Shown here: positions 18,120-27,572 of the stretch, piece after piece
Numbering within the stretch: position 1 is the first letter of the stretch
How the letters are laid out: every line of letters starts with the position of its first letter
Assembly (NCBI GenBank): GCA_947373245.1
Contig: CANBWY010000001.1
Location: forward strand, 43,944-107,943
Source of the DNA: Comamonadaceae bacterium
GTDB lineage: Bacteria > Pseudomonadota > Gammaproteobacteria > Burkholderiales > Burkholderiaceae_C
Reading direction: 5' to 3'
Length of the DNA: 64,000 nucleotides
Position numbers and translations under genes: made by a program
Notes under the pieces: model-generated
The model's database searches: none
Told to the model about the DNA's origin: nothing
What the model saw: the letters and a program-made list of their open reading frames with translations, nothing else

Positions 18120-20015
18120 GTGCGCACTTCTACAAAAAACCAGCTGACATCGTTGTTTGGTGTGTTGACCTGTTTGGCAATGGCGGGATGCCAGTCGACC
18201 CCGACTATGCCAAGTGAGGCAGTTTCGAAACAAAAGGCGTGCGACGAATCGCTTGGCGCCGCTTTCCAAGCAGACCCTTTGACAAGCCTGATTTCAGCAA
18301 AGGCCTACCAAAAGGGCGACAAAGTTTTCGTCTCTGACTCTGCGGTGCCTGTCACTTTGGCCGCCGACGTTTGCCTCGTCAAACTCAAAGTAGGACCTGG
18401 CAATCCTGGCCCAGCCAATGCGCGATCGACCTCCGATGGCATTGGGATAGAAGTTTGGCTGCCGTCCCATCAAAACTGGAATCACCGAATCCGCAACTAC
18501 GGTGGCGGTGGTTTTGTGGGAGGAAATCACATCTATTCAGAAAGCGATGGCTCAACGATTCAAAAAGCCGTTGGCTCTAAGTTTCCTGCGCCTGTGATTG
18601 CAGGTATGGGATATGCAACAGCAACCACGGATGCGGGTCAGCGCTGGTCTCAGAATGGCTCATTCATCTTCTTGCCTGATGGCAAACTCAACTCCGTTTT
18701 GTTGGCTGATTTTTCACACAGAAGTTTGGTTGAACAAGCCGTCAAGTCCAAGCAGCTGGTGGCGTATTTTTATGACCAACTCCCCGCTTACTCGTATTTT
18801 GACGGGCACTCCACGGGGGGACGTCAGGGCTGGAAAATAGCTCAAGAAAATCCTGATTTGTACGACGGCTATTTATTAGCGGCACCTGCCATCAGCCAAT
18901 CTAAATTTTCGACCAATGCTTTTTATCCACAAGTCGTGATGAAGATGGATCTGGGATTCACCTCCGCTGACCCATTATTTACATCGACGCATTTCAAGCA
19001 AAAAGTGACCTTGGCCAATCAACGCGCCGTTGCGTCATGCGACAAGGAAAAGTTAGGTTTTTTGATCGATCCATTTGCCTGTGATTACGACCCGGCCAAG
19101 GACACCTCGCTTTTGTGTCAAGGCGTCAAACATCAAGGGCTTGCAGGGAAAAACAAAGCACCTGACCTCTGCTTAAGCCTCATTGAAGCCAATGCCATTC
19201 ATAAGTTTTGGTACGGTATCTCATCGGATGGCTCGTTTGATGCCAAGCAAACGGCGCAAGCACGCAGTGGCAAATCGCTGGGAAACAAACAGCTTTGGTG
19301 GAGCTATCCCCAAGGGGCGAATTGGGGGGCCTTGGTTTCAGACGTGAATGATGCAGAGCGCGTTGCCATGATTCTCAAAGACGTGCGTTACGCACCCTCA
19401 AAGCAAGTCAATCCTAAAGTTGATATTCAAAATGCGTCGACGCAGGAACGCGACAAGTGGCGAGAGATTGATTACGCCGCCCTGGCCCAGGTGTATGCCA
19501 AGGGGATTGAGATGCAGCCAGAATTGGCAAACATCAACACAGACAAAGCGGACTTGCATCAGCTCAAAGCGCTGGGTCGTAAAGTCATCACCTATACCGG
19601 TCTGGCCGAAGATGCCATCCCTCCTGCAACGTCCGTGAACCATTACGAACGCGTGGCGGCAACGATGGGGGGCGCAGCCTCGGTGAATGAGTTTTTGCGT
19701 TTGTACCTGGTGCCCGGAAAGGCACATAGCTCGCAAGGCCGTGGCTATACGGTGGCATCCGCCACGGACCCTGCGAAAAACAACACTGTTCCGTTGCCCA
19801 AACTCCCGGGTGTTGGCAATCAAACGCCAACCGAGTCACAAGATCAAATGTTCACAGCGCTGCGCGATTGGGTAGAACACCAAGTTGAGCCTGAAGCCAT
19901 CACGCTGACATCACGCGACAACACGGTGAGTTACCCCATTTGTGTTTACCCAAAAAAAATCACTTGGGATGGGGTTGGATCTTCCAAGTCAGCTGAGAGT
20001 TATGCGTGCCAATAG
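18120..20015 (+). CDS. Tannase/feruloyl esterase family lipoprotein
   Basis: 631 residues from a GTG with an AGGG ribosome-binding site. A lipoprotein signal ends in the lipobox LAMAGC, so it should be anchored in the outer membrane or periplasm. The body is a tannase-family alpha/beta hydrolase: NYGGGGFVGG, GYATATTDAGQRW, the nucleophile elbow GHSTGGRQGWKIAQ near residue 235 and YDGYLLAAPA. The tannase Cys pair that flanks the active site may be the C in VASCDKEKLG and others. Substrate could be a phenolic ester or a synthetic aromatic ester (MHET-type enzymes are in this family); this cannot be decided here. It stands alone. Confidence 0.85.
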   Translation: MRTSTKNQLTSLFGVLTCLAMAGCQSTPTMPSEAVSKQKACDESLGAAFQADPLTSLISAKAYQKGDKVFVSDSAVPVTLAADVCLVKLKVGPGNPGPANARSTSDGIGIEVWLPSHQNWNHRIRNYGGGGFVGGNHIYSESDGSTIQKAVGSKFPAPVIAGMGYATATTDAGQRWSQNGSFIFLPDGKLNSVLLADFSHRSLVEQAVKSKQLVAYFYDQLPAYSYFDGHSTGGRQGWKIAQENPDLYDGYLLAAPAISQSKFSTNAFYPQVVMKMDLGFTSADPLFTSTHFKQKVTLANQRAVASCDKEKLGFLIDPFACDYDPAKDTSLLCQGVKHQGLAGKNKAPDLCLSLIEANAIHKFWYGISSDGSFDAKQTAQARSGKSLGNKQLWWSYPQGANWGALVSDVNDAERVAMILKDVRYAPSKQVNPKVDIQNASTQERDKWREIDYAALAQVYAKGIEMQPELANINTDKADLHQLKALGRKVITYTGLAEDAIPPATSVNHYERVAATMGGAASVNEFLRLYLVPGKAHSSQGRGYTVASATDPAKNNTVPLPKLPGVGNQTPTESQDQMFTALRDWVEHQVEPEAITLTSRDNTVSYPICVYPKKITWDGVGSSKSAESYACQ

Positions 20016-20037
20016 TGCACACGTCAAACCATTTTTC

Positions 20038-20616
20038 TCAACTGCCAAAGCGCCAATCAGGCAAACCGCGCGCCACGGTGTGAACCACGGTGGCACACAA
20101 GGCGCACTTGATCAAGTCGCCGGGCACAAACACCAAGGTGCCTAGGATGGCTTGTTCCCACGACAGGTTGGCAATTTTCACCAAGCCCACCACGCCAAAC
20201 ACATGCACCACCAATAAGCCGCCCAAGGCCGACGCCACAAAGGCGCTGATGGCGGCGCTGCGTGGGGACTGTTTGGGCAACAGCGTCATCACCCAGCCTG
20301 TCACAAACGCCCCGACGGGCCAGCCCAACAAATAGCCACTGGTTGGCGCAAAGAATGCACCCACCCCACCGCGACCGCCTGACAACAAAGGCAGGCCTAA
20401 GGCGACCGCTGCCAAAAACAACAGCAAGGCCTGCAACGCTCGCTTAGGGCCCAACATGCAACCCGCCAACATCACGCCCAAGGTTTGCAGGGTGATGGGC
20501 ACGCCCAAAGGCAAATCAATTTTAGGGATCAGGCCTAACACGGCAATCAAGGCCGCAAACAGCGAGACCAAAGCCATCGACAAGGTGGATGAAGAAGAGG
20601 ATTCAGAAGTGTTCAT
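20038..20616 (-). CDS. bioY: Biotin ECF transporter S component BioY
   Basis: 192 residues, six hydrophobic segments. BioY signature: VPITLQTLGVMLAGCMLGPKRALQALLLFLAAVALGLPLLSGGRGG and PTSGYLLGWPVGAFVTGW. It is the biotin-binding membrane subunit. Its ATG overlaps the bioN stop by 4 bp (ATGA); it is the last gene of bioM-bioN-bioY. Confidence 0.95.
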   Translation of the reverse strand: MNTSESSSSSTLSMALVSLFAALIAVLGLIPKIDLPLGVPITLQTLGVMLAGCMLGPKRALQALLLFLAAVALGLPLLSGGRGGVGAFFAPTSGYLLGWPVGAFVTGWVMTLLPKQSPRSAAISAFVASALGGLLVVHVFGVVGLVKIANLSWEQAILGTLVFVPGDLIKCALCATVVHTVARGLPDWRFGS

Positions 20617-21221
20617 AAATCAGACCGTGAACGGCGCAAGCGCAGGTGCAAAGTGTCCGCCACTCGGCGGGCGGTCACCAGCATCTGAATGGTGAGGGGA
20701 GCGAGTATTTTAAAACCGCCAGACTTGCCCGTGCGCAGCCGATAGGCATCGTCCAAACGACGCCACACGACAAAAAAATGTTCGGTAAACCGCAACATCA
20801 ACGCCAACTGCAACGCCAGCCGCTCGGGGTGCATGCCCAGCCAACGCAAGGGCGAGAGCACCTGTTCAAACACATGCAGCAAATCGGTGTGACGGGTGGT
20901 CAACGTGAGCGCGATGCCCATCAACGTGGCACTGAGCAAACGCAGCACCGTCACAGCCGCCAGCAGGGGTTGGTGCATGAGCCCATGAAAACCCGCCAGC
21001 AACCCACAAGCCACCAACAGCCCAAACACCAAGGGCTTGAGGCGCAACACGGCGCGCCCCAGCGAGGCGAAGACCCCAGCACACAGCACCGCAACAGCCA
21101 ACAAAACCGGCCATTGCGCCACCCCATACAAACCAACACCCAGCACGGCCAAGCACAGCAACTTGAAGGCCGCTGACACGCCGTGCAGCCAAGTGTGTTG
21201 TTCGCTGTAAAGGCTGCCCAT
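20613..21221 (-). CDS. bioN: Biotin ECF transporter T component BioN
   Basis: 202 residues from the ATG at 21221, 2 bp after the bioM stop; the much longer ORF-track start runs through bioM and is rejected. Several hydrophobic helices and the EcfT coupling segment with an A-R-G-like pattern (FVVWRRLDDAYRLRTGKSGG, ARRVADTLHLRLRRS) identify the transmembrane coupling subunit. It links BioY to the ATPase BioM. A dedicated BioMN module, instead of a shared EcfAT, is the known group-I arrangement in proteobacteria. Confidence 0.9.
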   Translation of the reverse strand: MGSLYSEQHTWLHGVSAAFKLLCLAVLGVGLYGVAQWPVLLAVAVLCAGVFASLGRAVLRLKPLVFGLLVACGLLAGFHGLMHQPLLAAVTVLRLLSATLMGIALTLTTRHTDLLHVFEQVLSPLRWLGMHPERLALQLALMLRFTEHFFVVWRRLDDAYRLRTGKSGGFKILAPLTIQMLVTARRVADTLHLRLRRSRSDL

Positions 21222-21223
21222 GT

Positions 21224-21931
21224 TTAATTCAGGGCAGTGCGCAAGGCCACGTCTGCCTCGTAGGCGGCACACACATCCACACCTAAACCATCGGCACGCA
21301 CGCGGCCACGGTCTAGCCAAATCACGCGTTCGAAATGGCGCACATGTCCCAGCACATGGGTAGACACCATGATTTGCGGCTGGGCACGCGTCAGATCTTG
21401 GCGCAGCAAAGCTTGGCTGGGCAAATCCAAACTGGCAAACGGTTCGTCCAACAACAACACGCGGTGCGACGCCAACATCAATGCCAGCCAACACACATGC
21501 TGGCGCTGCCCTTGGCTGAGGCTGCCAATGGCACGCGGCGCCCAGTGTGCCAAGCCCCGTGCGTGCAGCCAGTCGCGCACCTGTTGCTGCGCCTGCGCGC
21601 GGGGCAAACGCAAGTGTTGCAAGCTCAAAGCCAACTCTTCTTCGACTGTGGGGAAGATGATTTGATCATCCGGGTTTTGAAACATCATGCCGACGGGCTG
21701 CTGCCCATCGGGCACACACACACGCCCGGACTGCGGCTGGTCTAGGCCACTGATCAACCGAAACAAACTGCTTTTGCCTGCACCGTTGTCGCCAATCACG
21801 CCAATACGTGGCTCGTTGAGCTGCAAGCTCAGGGCCTCAAACACGGGGGTGCTGCCGCGCTGCAAAGTCACGCACTCCAGCGCCACGCCTTGGGAAGGGG
21901 TAAGAGAAGGGAGGGTCAAAGCCTGTGGCAT
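21224..21931 (-). CDS. bioM: Biotin ECF transporter ATPase BioM
   Basis: 235 residues from the ATG at 21931 (MPQALTLPSL); a GTG at 21976 is possible. Walker A VIGDNGAGKSSLFRLISG near residue 50, Q-loop MMFQNPDDQIIFPTVEEELALSL (the ECF-type Q-helix), signature SLSQGQRQHVCWLALML (LSxGQ with SQGQ), Walker B VLLLDEPFASLDLPSQ and switch MVSTHVLGHVRHF. ATPase subunit of the biotin importer. A terminator of the upstream ompW gene lies about 60 bp before it, so bioM should have its own promoter. Confidence 0.92.
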   Translation of the reverse strand: MPQALTLPSLTPSQGVALECVTLQRGSTPVFEALSLQLNEPRIGVIGDNGAGKSSLFRLISGLDQPQSGRVCVPDGQQPVGMMFQNPDDQIIFPTVEEELALSLQHLRLPRAQAQQQVRDWLHARGLAHWAPRAIGSLSQGQRQHVCWLALMLASHRVLLLDEPFASLDLPSQALLRQDLTRAQPQIMVSTHVLGHVRHFERVIWLDRGRVRADGLGVDVCAAYEADVALRTALN

Positions 21932-21990
21932 GTGCGTGCGTGCGTTCCAAGAGCCTTTGATTATCGGTGCAGCCACGCAGGCAGCAAAAA

Positions 21991-22016
21991 CCCCGCCACT
22001 CTTGCGAGTTGCGGGG
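21991..22016 (-). terminator. Rho-independent terminator of ompW
   Basis: On the minus strand CCCCGC-AACTC-GCAA-GAGT-GGCGGGG is followed by TTTTT. It starts about 48 bases after the ompW stop codon. The loop is GCAA, as in two other terminators of the window. Confidence 0.85.
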
Positions 22017-22063
22017 TTTGAATGTCTCTCACCCTTTGGCTGATAGCCTCAGCGTGGATTTTT

Positions 22064-22663
22064 TTAGAAGCGGTAGCCGACGCCAACGCCCAACATGACG
22101 GGGTCGAGTTTCAAAGTACCCAAGCTAGCGCCTGAGTTGCTGTACAACGCGGTCTGAATGTTGACTTTTTTCACATCCACGTTCAACGACACTTGCTTGG
22201 TCAAAGGCAAGTCCACACCTGCTTGGAAGGCGTAACCATAGCTGTGGTCATCCAAGGTGTAAGGACCTGAAGGCAAATTGACTTGACTGATCTTGGTGTA
22301 GTTCAAACCAGCGCCTACATAAGGGGTGAAGCCGTTGAAATTGGTGAAGTGGTATTGAGCGGTCAAAGTGGGAGGCAAGTGTTTGAACGTACCCACGTTG
22401 GCACCGCCTGCTGCACCCGCAGAGACTTGCTGCTGTTGTGGCACGGTCAAGACCAATTCGGCTGACACGTTCTTGTTGAAGAAATAAGTCACATCCACCT
22501 CAGGAATCGTTTTGTCATCCACGCTCAAGCCCAAAACTGTGGCGTCATGGTTGGCCATACTCAACTTGACAGCACGTGCGCGCACCAACCAAGGGCTTTC
22601 CTGTGCGGACACTTGACCTGCAACCAACATACCAACAGCAGCGGCAATGAGAATTTTTTTCAT
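22064..22663 (-). CDS. OmpW family outer-membrane protein
   Basis: 199 residues. Signal peptide MKKILIAAAVGMLVAGQVSAQ, then SPWLVRARAVKLSM at the mature N-terminus, IPEVDVTYFFNKNVSAELVL, KHLPPTLTAQYHF, GFTPYVGAGLNYT and the terminal DPVMLGVGVGYRF with a C-terminal Phe, the signal for Bam-mediated assembly. This matches the eight-stranded OmpW barrel, thought to form a hydrophobic channel. A near-consensus FNR-type site lies about 105 bp upstream (listed separately). Confidence 0.93.
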   Translation of the reverse strand: MKKILIAAAVGMLVAGQVSAQESPWLVRARAVKLSMANHDATVLGLSVDDKTIPEVDVTYFFNKNVSAELVLTVPQQQQVSAGAAGGANVGTFKHLPPTLTAQYHFTNFNGFTPYVGAGLNYTKISQVNLPSGPYTLDDHSYGYAFQAGVDLPLTKQVSLNVDVKKVNIQTALYSNSGASLGTLKLDPVMLGVGVGYRF

Positions 22664-22767
22664 GATTTTTTTCCTTGGGTTTACTCGGGTCTATTCCCGT
22701 GCTGTGAATTTCACTGCATCGTGACAAGCGATACATTGATTCACCTCAAACCCGCGTCAGCCGACCA

Positions 22768-22781
22768 TTGATGTATGTCAA
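22768..22781. promoter_or_regulatory. Possible FNR/ANR-type binding site upstream of ompW
   Basis: TTGAT-GTAT-GTCAA has the right spacing and one mismatch to the FNR consensus TTGAT-N4-ATCAA. It sits between ompW and the divergent TPR/glycosyltransferase gene. OmpW is oxygen-regulated through FNR in E. coli, which makes this plausible; no clear -10 box was found at the matching distance. Confidence 0.35.
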
Positions 22782-22900
22782 CAAACGGTTGCACAGCAGA
22801 AGCAACGCCCAAGTTCTGTTCTGCCATTTAAAATTTATTTTTTATCAGCATGTGGCCTTAGGTTCAACCCATCCACGCCCTGCCCTTAACCATCGCGCAC

Positions 22901-24889
22901 ATGAACACCCCCCTCAAGCCCCCAGCTACCTCTCACGCCCTCAGTGCGAGGCCTTCGCCTGATCAATTGTTCCAGCAAGCCCTATCGCACCATCGGGAAG
23001 GGCGGCTCTCAGATGCCATTGGCCTTTACGAACAAGCACTCAAGGCGCGCCCAACCTTCTTTGATGCGATGCACATGCTGGGCGTGGCTTGTTACCAAGA
23101 GGGGCAGCCAACCCGTGCCGTAGCGCTCATTTCACAAGCGATTCAACTGCGCCCCCAAATACCCCAAGCCCATAACAATTTAGGTAACGCCCTAGTTGTG
23201 GCCGGGCGCACGCGCGAAGCCATCACCGCGTACGAGAATGCTGTGAAACTCAAAGCGGACTACGCCGAGGCCTACTACAACGCCGGATGCGCATTGGCCC
23301 AGCTTGAGGAGTTCCCAATGGCGGCGGCCTGCTACGACAAGGCGATCGAGATTGAGCCGAGACACATCCCTGCCTACGCCAACCGTGGCCTTGCGCTGGA
23401 GCGCTTGTTCAAGCACGAGATGGCAGCCGAGAACTACCGCGCAGCGCTACTCGTAGACCCGCAGAACACCGACCTAAGGTTCCGACTGGGTCACATCTAC
23501 TTTGAACTGTGCGATCTGACTGCTGCGCTTGGCGAATACCTTCAGGTTCAAGCTGCGAGGCCAGATATGCCATATGTCCTGTTGCAGATACACATCCAGA
23601 TGTGCGATTGGAAAGACTGGCAAGCCTCCTTCAACGCCATGAATAAATTGATTGCATCAGGGAACCGAAAAGCCAGCCATCCATTTCATGTGGTCAACTA
23701 CCTAGACGATCCACAAGTTCAGCGCCATATCGCTGAAGATTGGGTTGCAATGAACCATAACCAAGTCCTGCCTCGGCCTGCGGTGGCTCCTCCGCAAGAA
23801 CGGATACGCGTAGGCTTCTTTTCGGCTGATTTTCGGACTCATCCCGTTTCACAGTTGCTGCTCGAATTTTTAGAGACCCACGACCGCAACCGCTTTGAGT
23901 TCATTGCTTTTTCATTTCGCAACTCAGAAGACGCGATACAAGATCGCCTCAAGCAGGCTTTTGCACGCTTCGTGGACGTCGAATCCATGGGCGATTTGGC
24001 AGTTGCGGCATTGGCACGAGAGATGGGGCTGCACCTAGCGGTAGACCTAGGGGGCTACACGAAAGCCAGCCGCATGGGCATATTCGCGCAACGCGCTGCG
24101 CCTGTGCAGGTGAGCTTCCTAGGCTATCCGGCCACGACAGGGGCTTCCTTCATGGATTACCTCATTGCTGACCCGCAGGTGGTTCCGCACGAAGACGAGG
24201 TGCATTACACCGAGCAAATTGCACGCCTGCCACACAGCCTGCTGCCACGCGATACTCGGGTGCGTCCTTCAGGCGCTTCGTTCACGCGTGCCCAGTTTGG
24301 CTTACCAGAGGCGGGCATGGTTTATTGCTGCTTCAACAACCACGTGAAGTACGTGCCTGAAGTGTTTGCCTTGTGGATGCAGGTGCTCCAGCAAGTGCCT
24401 GGCAGTGTGCTATGGATGGCGTCGCCACCGGCGGTCGTCCGTAACCACCTGCTGGCGGCTGTAAAAGACGCTGGCGTAGACCCAACTCGGCTCGTATTTG
24501 CTTCGCGCATGGACCGACTTGAAGACCACCTCCAGCGGCTCACGCTAGCCGACCTGTTCCTTGACACGTGGCCCTACAACGCGCACACCACCGCCAGCGA
24601 TGCACTGTTTGTGGGGCTGCCTGTGCTCACACGCATGGGCCGCACCTTTGCTGGGCGGGTGGCCGGTAGTTTGCTCACCACGCTGGGCGTGCCTGAGCTC
24701 ATCACCCACACGCCCGAAGCGTATCTCTGCGAGGCGGTCCGCTTAGGTACCGACAAGCAAGCGCGCCTGACGGTGCGCGCCAAGGTAGAGGCACAGCGCA
24801 TGGCCTCACCACTGTTTGACAGCACCGCTTACGGCCGCGCTCTGAGTGACCTCTTGGCTTCGCTCGCTGCCAACCGCGTGCTAGACTGA
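22901..24889 (+). CDS. TPR-repeat O-linked N-acetylglucosamine transferase-like protein (SPINDLY type)
   Basis: 662 residues. Residues about 20-230 are tetratricopeptide repeats (GRLSDAIGLYEQALKARP; PQAHNNLGNALVVAGRTREAI; AEAYYNAGCALAQLEEFPMA; IPAYANRGLALERL). Residues about 285-655 are a GT41-type domain: IRVGFFSADFRTHPVSQLL, VDLGGYTKASRMGIFAQRAAPVQVSFLGYPATTG, VYCCFNNHVKYVPEVFALWMQ and FLDTWPYNAHTTASDALFVG, covering the two Rossmann lobes of OGT. In bacteria these proteins glycosylate proteins such as adhesins or flagellins, or are uncharacterised. It appears to be monocistronic, with its own bidirectional terminator behind it. No acceptor protein is evident nearby. Confidence 0.9.
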   Translation: MNTPLKPPATSHALSARPSPDQLFQQALSHHREGRLSDAIGLYEQALKARPTFFDAMHMLGVACYQEGQPTRAVALISQAIQLRPQIPQAHNNLGNALVVAGRTREAITAYENAVKLKADYAEAYYNAGCALAQLEEFPMAAACYDKAIEIEPRHIPAYANRGLALERLFKHEMAAENYRAALLVDPQNTDLRFRLGHIYFELCDLTAALGEYLQVQAARPDMPYVLLQIHIQMCDWKDWQASFNAMNKLIASGNRKASHPFHVVNYLDDPQVQRHIAEDWVAMNHNQVLPRPAVAPPQERIRVGFFSADFRTHPVSQLLLEFLETHDRNRFEFIAFSFRNSEDAIQDRLKQAFARFVDVESMGDLAVAALAREMGLHLAVDLGGYTKASRMGIFAQRAAPVQVSFLGYPATTGASFMDYLIADPQVVPHEDEVHYTEQIARLPHSLLPRDTRVRPSGASFTRAQFGLPEAGMVYCCFNNHVKYVPEVFALWMQVLQQVPGSVLWMASPPAVVRNHLLAAVKDAGVDPTRLVFASRMDRLEDHLQRLTLADLFLDTWPYNAHTTASDALFVGLPVLTRMGRTFAGRVAGSLLTTLGVPELITHTPEAYLCEAVRLGTDKQARLTVRAKVEAQRMASPLFDSTAYGRALSDLLASLAANRVLD

Positions 24890-24926
24890 ATCCATGGGCT
24901 AACCATGCCAGCAACGAGGCACATAT

Positions 24927-24965
24927 AAAAAAACCCATCACTCTTGCGAGTGATGGGTTTTTAAA
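24927..24965. terminator. Bidirectional rho-independent terminator
   Basis: A perfect hairpin AAACCCATCACTC-ttgc-GAGTGATGGGTTT has T-runs on both strands (TTTTT after it on plus; TTTTTTT on minus). It separates the convergent glycosyltransferase and porin genes. Confidence 0.93.
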
Positions 24966-25002
24966 CTTTTAAATCCTAAACTGGCTTACGCCAGCGTGGG
25001 GA

Positions 25003-26169
25003 TTAGAAGCCGATACGGATACCCAAGGCTGTACGAGCAAACTTCGTGTCAGTACCTTTGATCTGTGCAGGTGTGATGGCTGCGTTCATTGCACCAGCTT
25101 TGTCGTTGATAGACTCAGCACGGAAGTAAACAGCAGTCATTTTGCTCAAGTTGTAATCAGCACCGAGGCCAACCAATGAAGACTTGGTGTTGGTTTTGTC
25201 AGTCAAAGAACCAGCTTGAGCCATCAACACAGTTTTACCCATGGTGTATGTGGCAGAAGCTGTCAGAGCACGGTTGTTCACACCAGTCGTGTCAGTCTTG
25301 GTGGTCTGAGTCAACAAACCAACCTTAGCTGCACCAACGGTGTAAGCACCAGCCAAAGTGTTCACTGTGTACAAAGCAGTACCAGCGGCAGCACCGCTAG
25401 AGTTCAGAGCAGAAATACCAGCGAAGTCTTGCTTCAAGTTGCTGAAAGATGCTGCAAATGGACCTTGTGCGTAGTTCACGCCGATTTCTTGCGTACCGAT
25501 TTGGTCGTAAGCGCCAACAGATGTGCTGAATGCGTTAGGTTGTGGAGTCAAACCTGTTGTAGTTGAGGTTGTACCCGCTGTAGCACCAGTTTGCTTGTTC
25601 GACTTGTACAAAGTGGCGTTGATGCCCATGAAAGCTGGAGACACATATTTCACTGCGTTTTCAGCGCGCACTTGTGATGTAGCTTGTGCATCGTTGATGT
25701 ACATGGTACGGAAGCCTGAACCGATGGCTGTACCGAAAGGTTGGCCGAGGGTGAAGGTGGTCAAGCTGTTGTAGTTCACAGCGCCAAAGTGGATTTGGCC
25801 GTACTGTTCAGACTCCAAACCAACGCGGATTTCGCCGTTGCCGAATGTGCCGCCAGCGCCGTTGATGCTGTTTGCAGCAGTTGTGGCGTTGGTACCAGTA
25901 GAAGTACCAGTGTTAGCGTAGTTAGAAACCATGTTCCAGTCGTTTTCAACGCGGAACGTAGCGCGCAAGCCACCGCCGAGGTCTTCATTGCCGCGCACGT
26001 TCAATTGTGAAGTGCTTGAACCGTTGCCGGCCACGCCTTTAACGGAGTTGCCTTTGTAGTTAACAGACTGGTAACCAGCGTCAACGATACCGTCCAACAT
26101 GACAGAAGATTGTGCGAATGCGCCAGTTGTGGCTGCGATTGCTGCGATAGCAACGAGGGTTTTTTTCAT
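25003..26169 (-). CDS. Gram-negative porin (Burkholderiales type)
   Basis: 388 residues from the ATG at 26169; the 50 extra residues in the ORF track are rejected because the true start carries the signal peptide MKKTLVAIAAIAATTGAFAQ. The mature part begins SSVMLDGIVDAGYQSV, then RGNEDLGGGLRATFRVEND and the eyelet-loop-like NGEIRVGLESEQYGQIHFG, and ends in ALGIRIGF with the terminal Phe. A trimeric 16-strand general diffusion porin. Codon use is notably biased and less GC-rich than its neighbours, as expected for a very highly expressed gene. Confidence 0.94.
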   Translation of the reverse strand: MKKTLVAIAAIAATTGAFAQSSVMLDGIVDAGYQSVNYKGNSVKGVAGNGSSTSQLNVRGNEDLGGGLRATFRVENDWNMVSNYANTGTSTGTNATTAANSINGAGGTFGNGEIRVGLESEQYGQIHFGAVNYNSLTTFTLGQPFGTAIGSGFRTMYINDAQATSQVRAENAVKYVSPAFMGINATLYKSNKQTGATAGTTSTTTGLTPQPNAFSTSVGAYDQIGTQEIGVNYAQGPFAASFSNLKQDFAGISALNSSGAAAGTALYTVNTLAGAYTVGAAKVGLLTQTTKTDTTGVNNRALTASATYTMGKTVLMAQAGSLTDKTNTKSSLVGLGADYNLSKMTAVYFRAESINDKAGAMNAAITPAQIKGTDTKFARTALGIRIGF

Positions 26170-26430
26170 TTCAAGGTTCTCCAAAGTTTGAACAGGGGTT
26201 CTGAATTTCTCAGAACCAACCTCCGTTTTCGGGAAGTTGAAGGTATTGAACCAGACAGCCATGCGTTGAACCATGTCAAACGCCAAAAATACAGCTTTGG
26301 CGTTGCATCCATGCAACAAAACACACCCCCTCCTCTGGCAAACCCTTGAAATTCGATGAATTCAACAAAACCACCATGCCAAACAAGGCCAACCGCGACT
26401 TTCCACCCTGAGGTCTTAAACTTGGCCGCT

Positions 26431-27060
26431 ATGGATGCCCTTCTTACCGCCGCCGACAGCGCTTTGCGCACCGTGTTTGCCCGCCACCACGCCAACCGCC
26501 CCACGCCCATGTGGGCGGCCGAGGTGCCCGTCCCGCCCGCGCTGACCGAGGCTGAAAAGCGCGAAGCCGCCGCCTTGATGCGCGTGAACCATGTGGGCGA
26601 GGTGTGCGCCCAAGCGCTGTACACCGCCCAAGCACTTGCCACCCGAGACGCAGCACTGCGCCAACACCTGAGCGCCGCCTGCAATGAGGAAACCGACCAT
26701 TTGGCGTGGGTCGAGCAACGGCTACAGGCCTTGGGCGGGCGCACCAGCTGGCTCAACCCGCTTTGGTACGCCGGGGCGTTTGGCATTGGCTACGCCGCAG
26801 CCAAGCTGGGCGGCGACCGCGTGAGCCTAGGCTTTGTGGTGGAAACTGAGCGTCAAGTCGAAGCGCATTTAGAAAGCCACCTCGGGCTTTTGCCCGCCAA
26901 CGACGGGCCTAGCCGCGCCATCGTGGCGCAAATGAAGGTGGACGAAGCGCAGCACGCCAAAGAGGCACTGGCCGCAGGCGCGGCCGAGCTGCCAGCCCCC
27001 ATGAAAGCCCTGATGAAACTCGCCGCCAAGGTGATGACAACGGTGGCTCACCGGGTTTAA
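26431..27060 (+). CDS. coq7: Demethoxyubiquinone hydroxylase Coq7
   Basis: 209 residues from the ATG at 26431 ([17 protein letters not shown]), which matches the usual start of the family; the ATG at 26356 would add 25 unconserved residues. A ferritin-like di-iron hydroxylase of ubiquinone synthesis, hydroxylating 2-octaprenyl-3-methyl-6-methoxy-benzoquinol. Iron ligands are visible as [43 protein letters not shown] and [11 protein letters not shown]. It stands between a porin (divergent) and OsmC (convergent). Confidence 0.93.
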   Translation: MDALLTAADSALRTVFARHHANRPTPMWAAEVPVPPALTEAEKREAAALMRVNHVGEVCAQALYTAQALATRDAALRQHLSAACNEETDHLAWVEQRLQALGGRTSWLNPLWYAGAFGIGYAAAKLGGDRVSLGFVVETERQVEAHLESHLGLLPANDGPSRAIVAQMKVDEAQHAKEALAAGAAELPAPMKALMKLAAKVMTTVAHRV

Positions 27061-27079
27061 AGCGGCGGCGGCCTAGCGT

Positions 27080-27529
27080 TTAGGCCTCGACCAGCTCAAA
27101 ACTGGTGGTAATTGCCGCCGTTTTGCCCAGCATGATGGTGGCCGAGCAGTATTTGTCGTGGCTCATGGCAATGGCGCGCTCCACCGCAGCAGCAGGCACG
27201 CCTTGGCCCGTGACGGTGAAGTGCATGTTGATTCTGGTAAACACCTTGGGGTCTTCGGTGGCGCGCTCACTGCTGATCTTGACGGTACAGCCTTGCACGT
27301 TGTGGCGGCCACGTTTCAAAATCATCACCACGTCATAAGCGGTGCAGCCGCCTGTACCTGCCAAAAGCATTTCCATGGGGCGCGGCGCCAAGTTTTGGCC
27401 GCCGTTTTCGGGCTTGGCCGCATCGGGCGCGCCATCCATGGCCACCACGTGACCGCTACCGGTTTCTGCAATGAAGCCCATGCCTGAGCGGGTGCCAGAG
27501 TTGCCGGTCCAGCTGACGGTGCATTCCAT
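27080..27529 (-). CDS. OsmC family protein (YhfA-like)
   Basis: 149 residues from the ATG at 27529, preceded by TTGGAG; the longer ORF-track start is rejected. The two redox cysteines of the family are seen in LLAGTGGCTAYDVVMIL near residue 60 and SHDKYCSATIMLGKTA near 128, with an Arg in KRGRHNV between them. Members reduce organic hydroperoxides or act in oxidative stress. It converges on coq7 and faces the promoter region of ilvA. Confidence 0.92.
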   Translation of the reverse strand: MECTVSWTGNSGTRSGMGFIAETGSGHVVAMDGAPDAAKPENGGQNLAPRPMEMLLAGTGGCTAYDVVMILKRGRHNVQGCTVKISSERATEDPKVFTRINMHFTVTGQGVPAAAVERAIAMSHDKYCSATIMLGKTAAITTSFELVEA

Positions 27530-27572
27530 GTGTGTTCTCCAAAAAATTCTGACTGCGATTGTCATACAAATG

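Noticed and set aside
20613-21494. 293-aa version of BioN.
   Set aside because: The first 91 residues run through bioM in another frame; the EcfT fold begins at the ATG at 21221.
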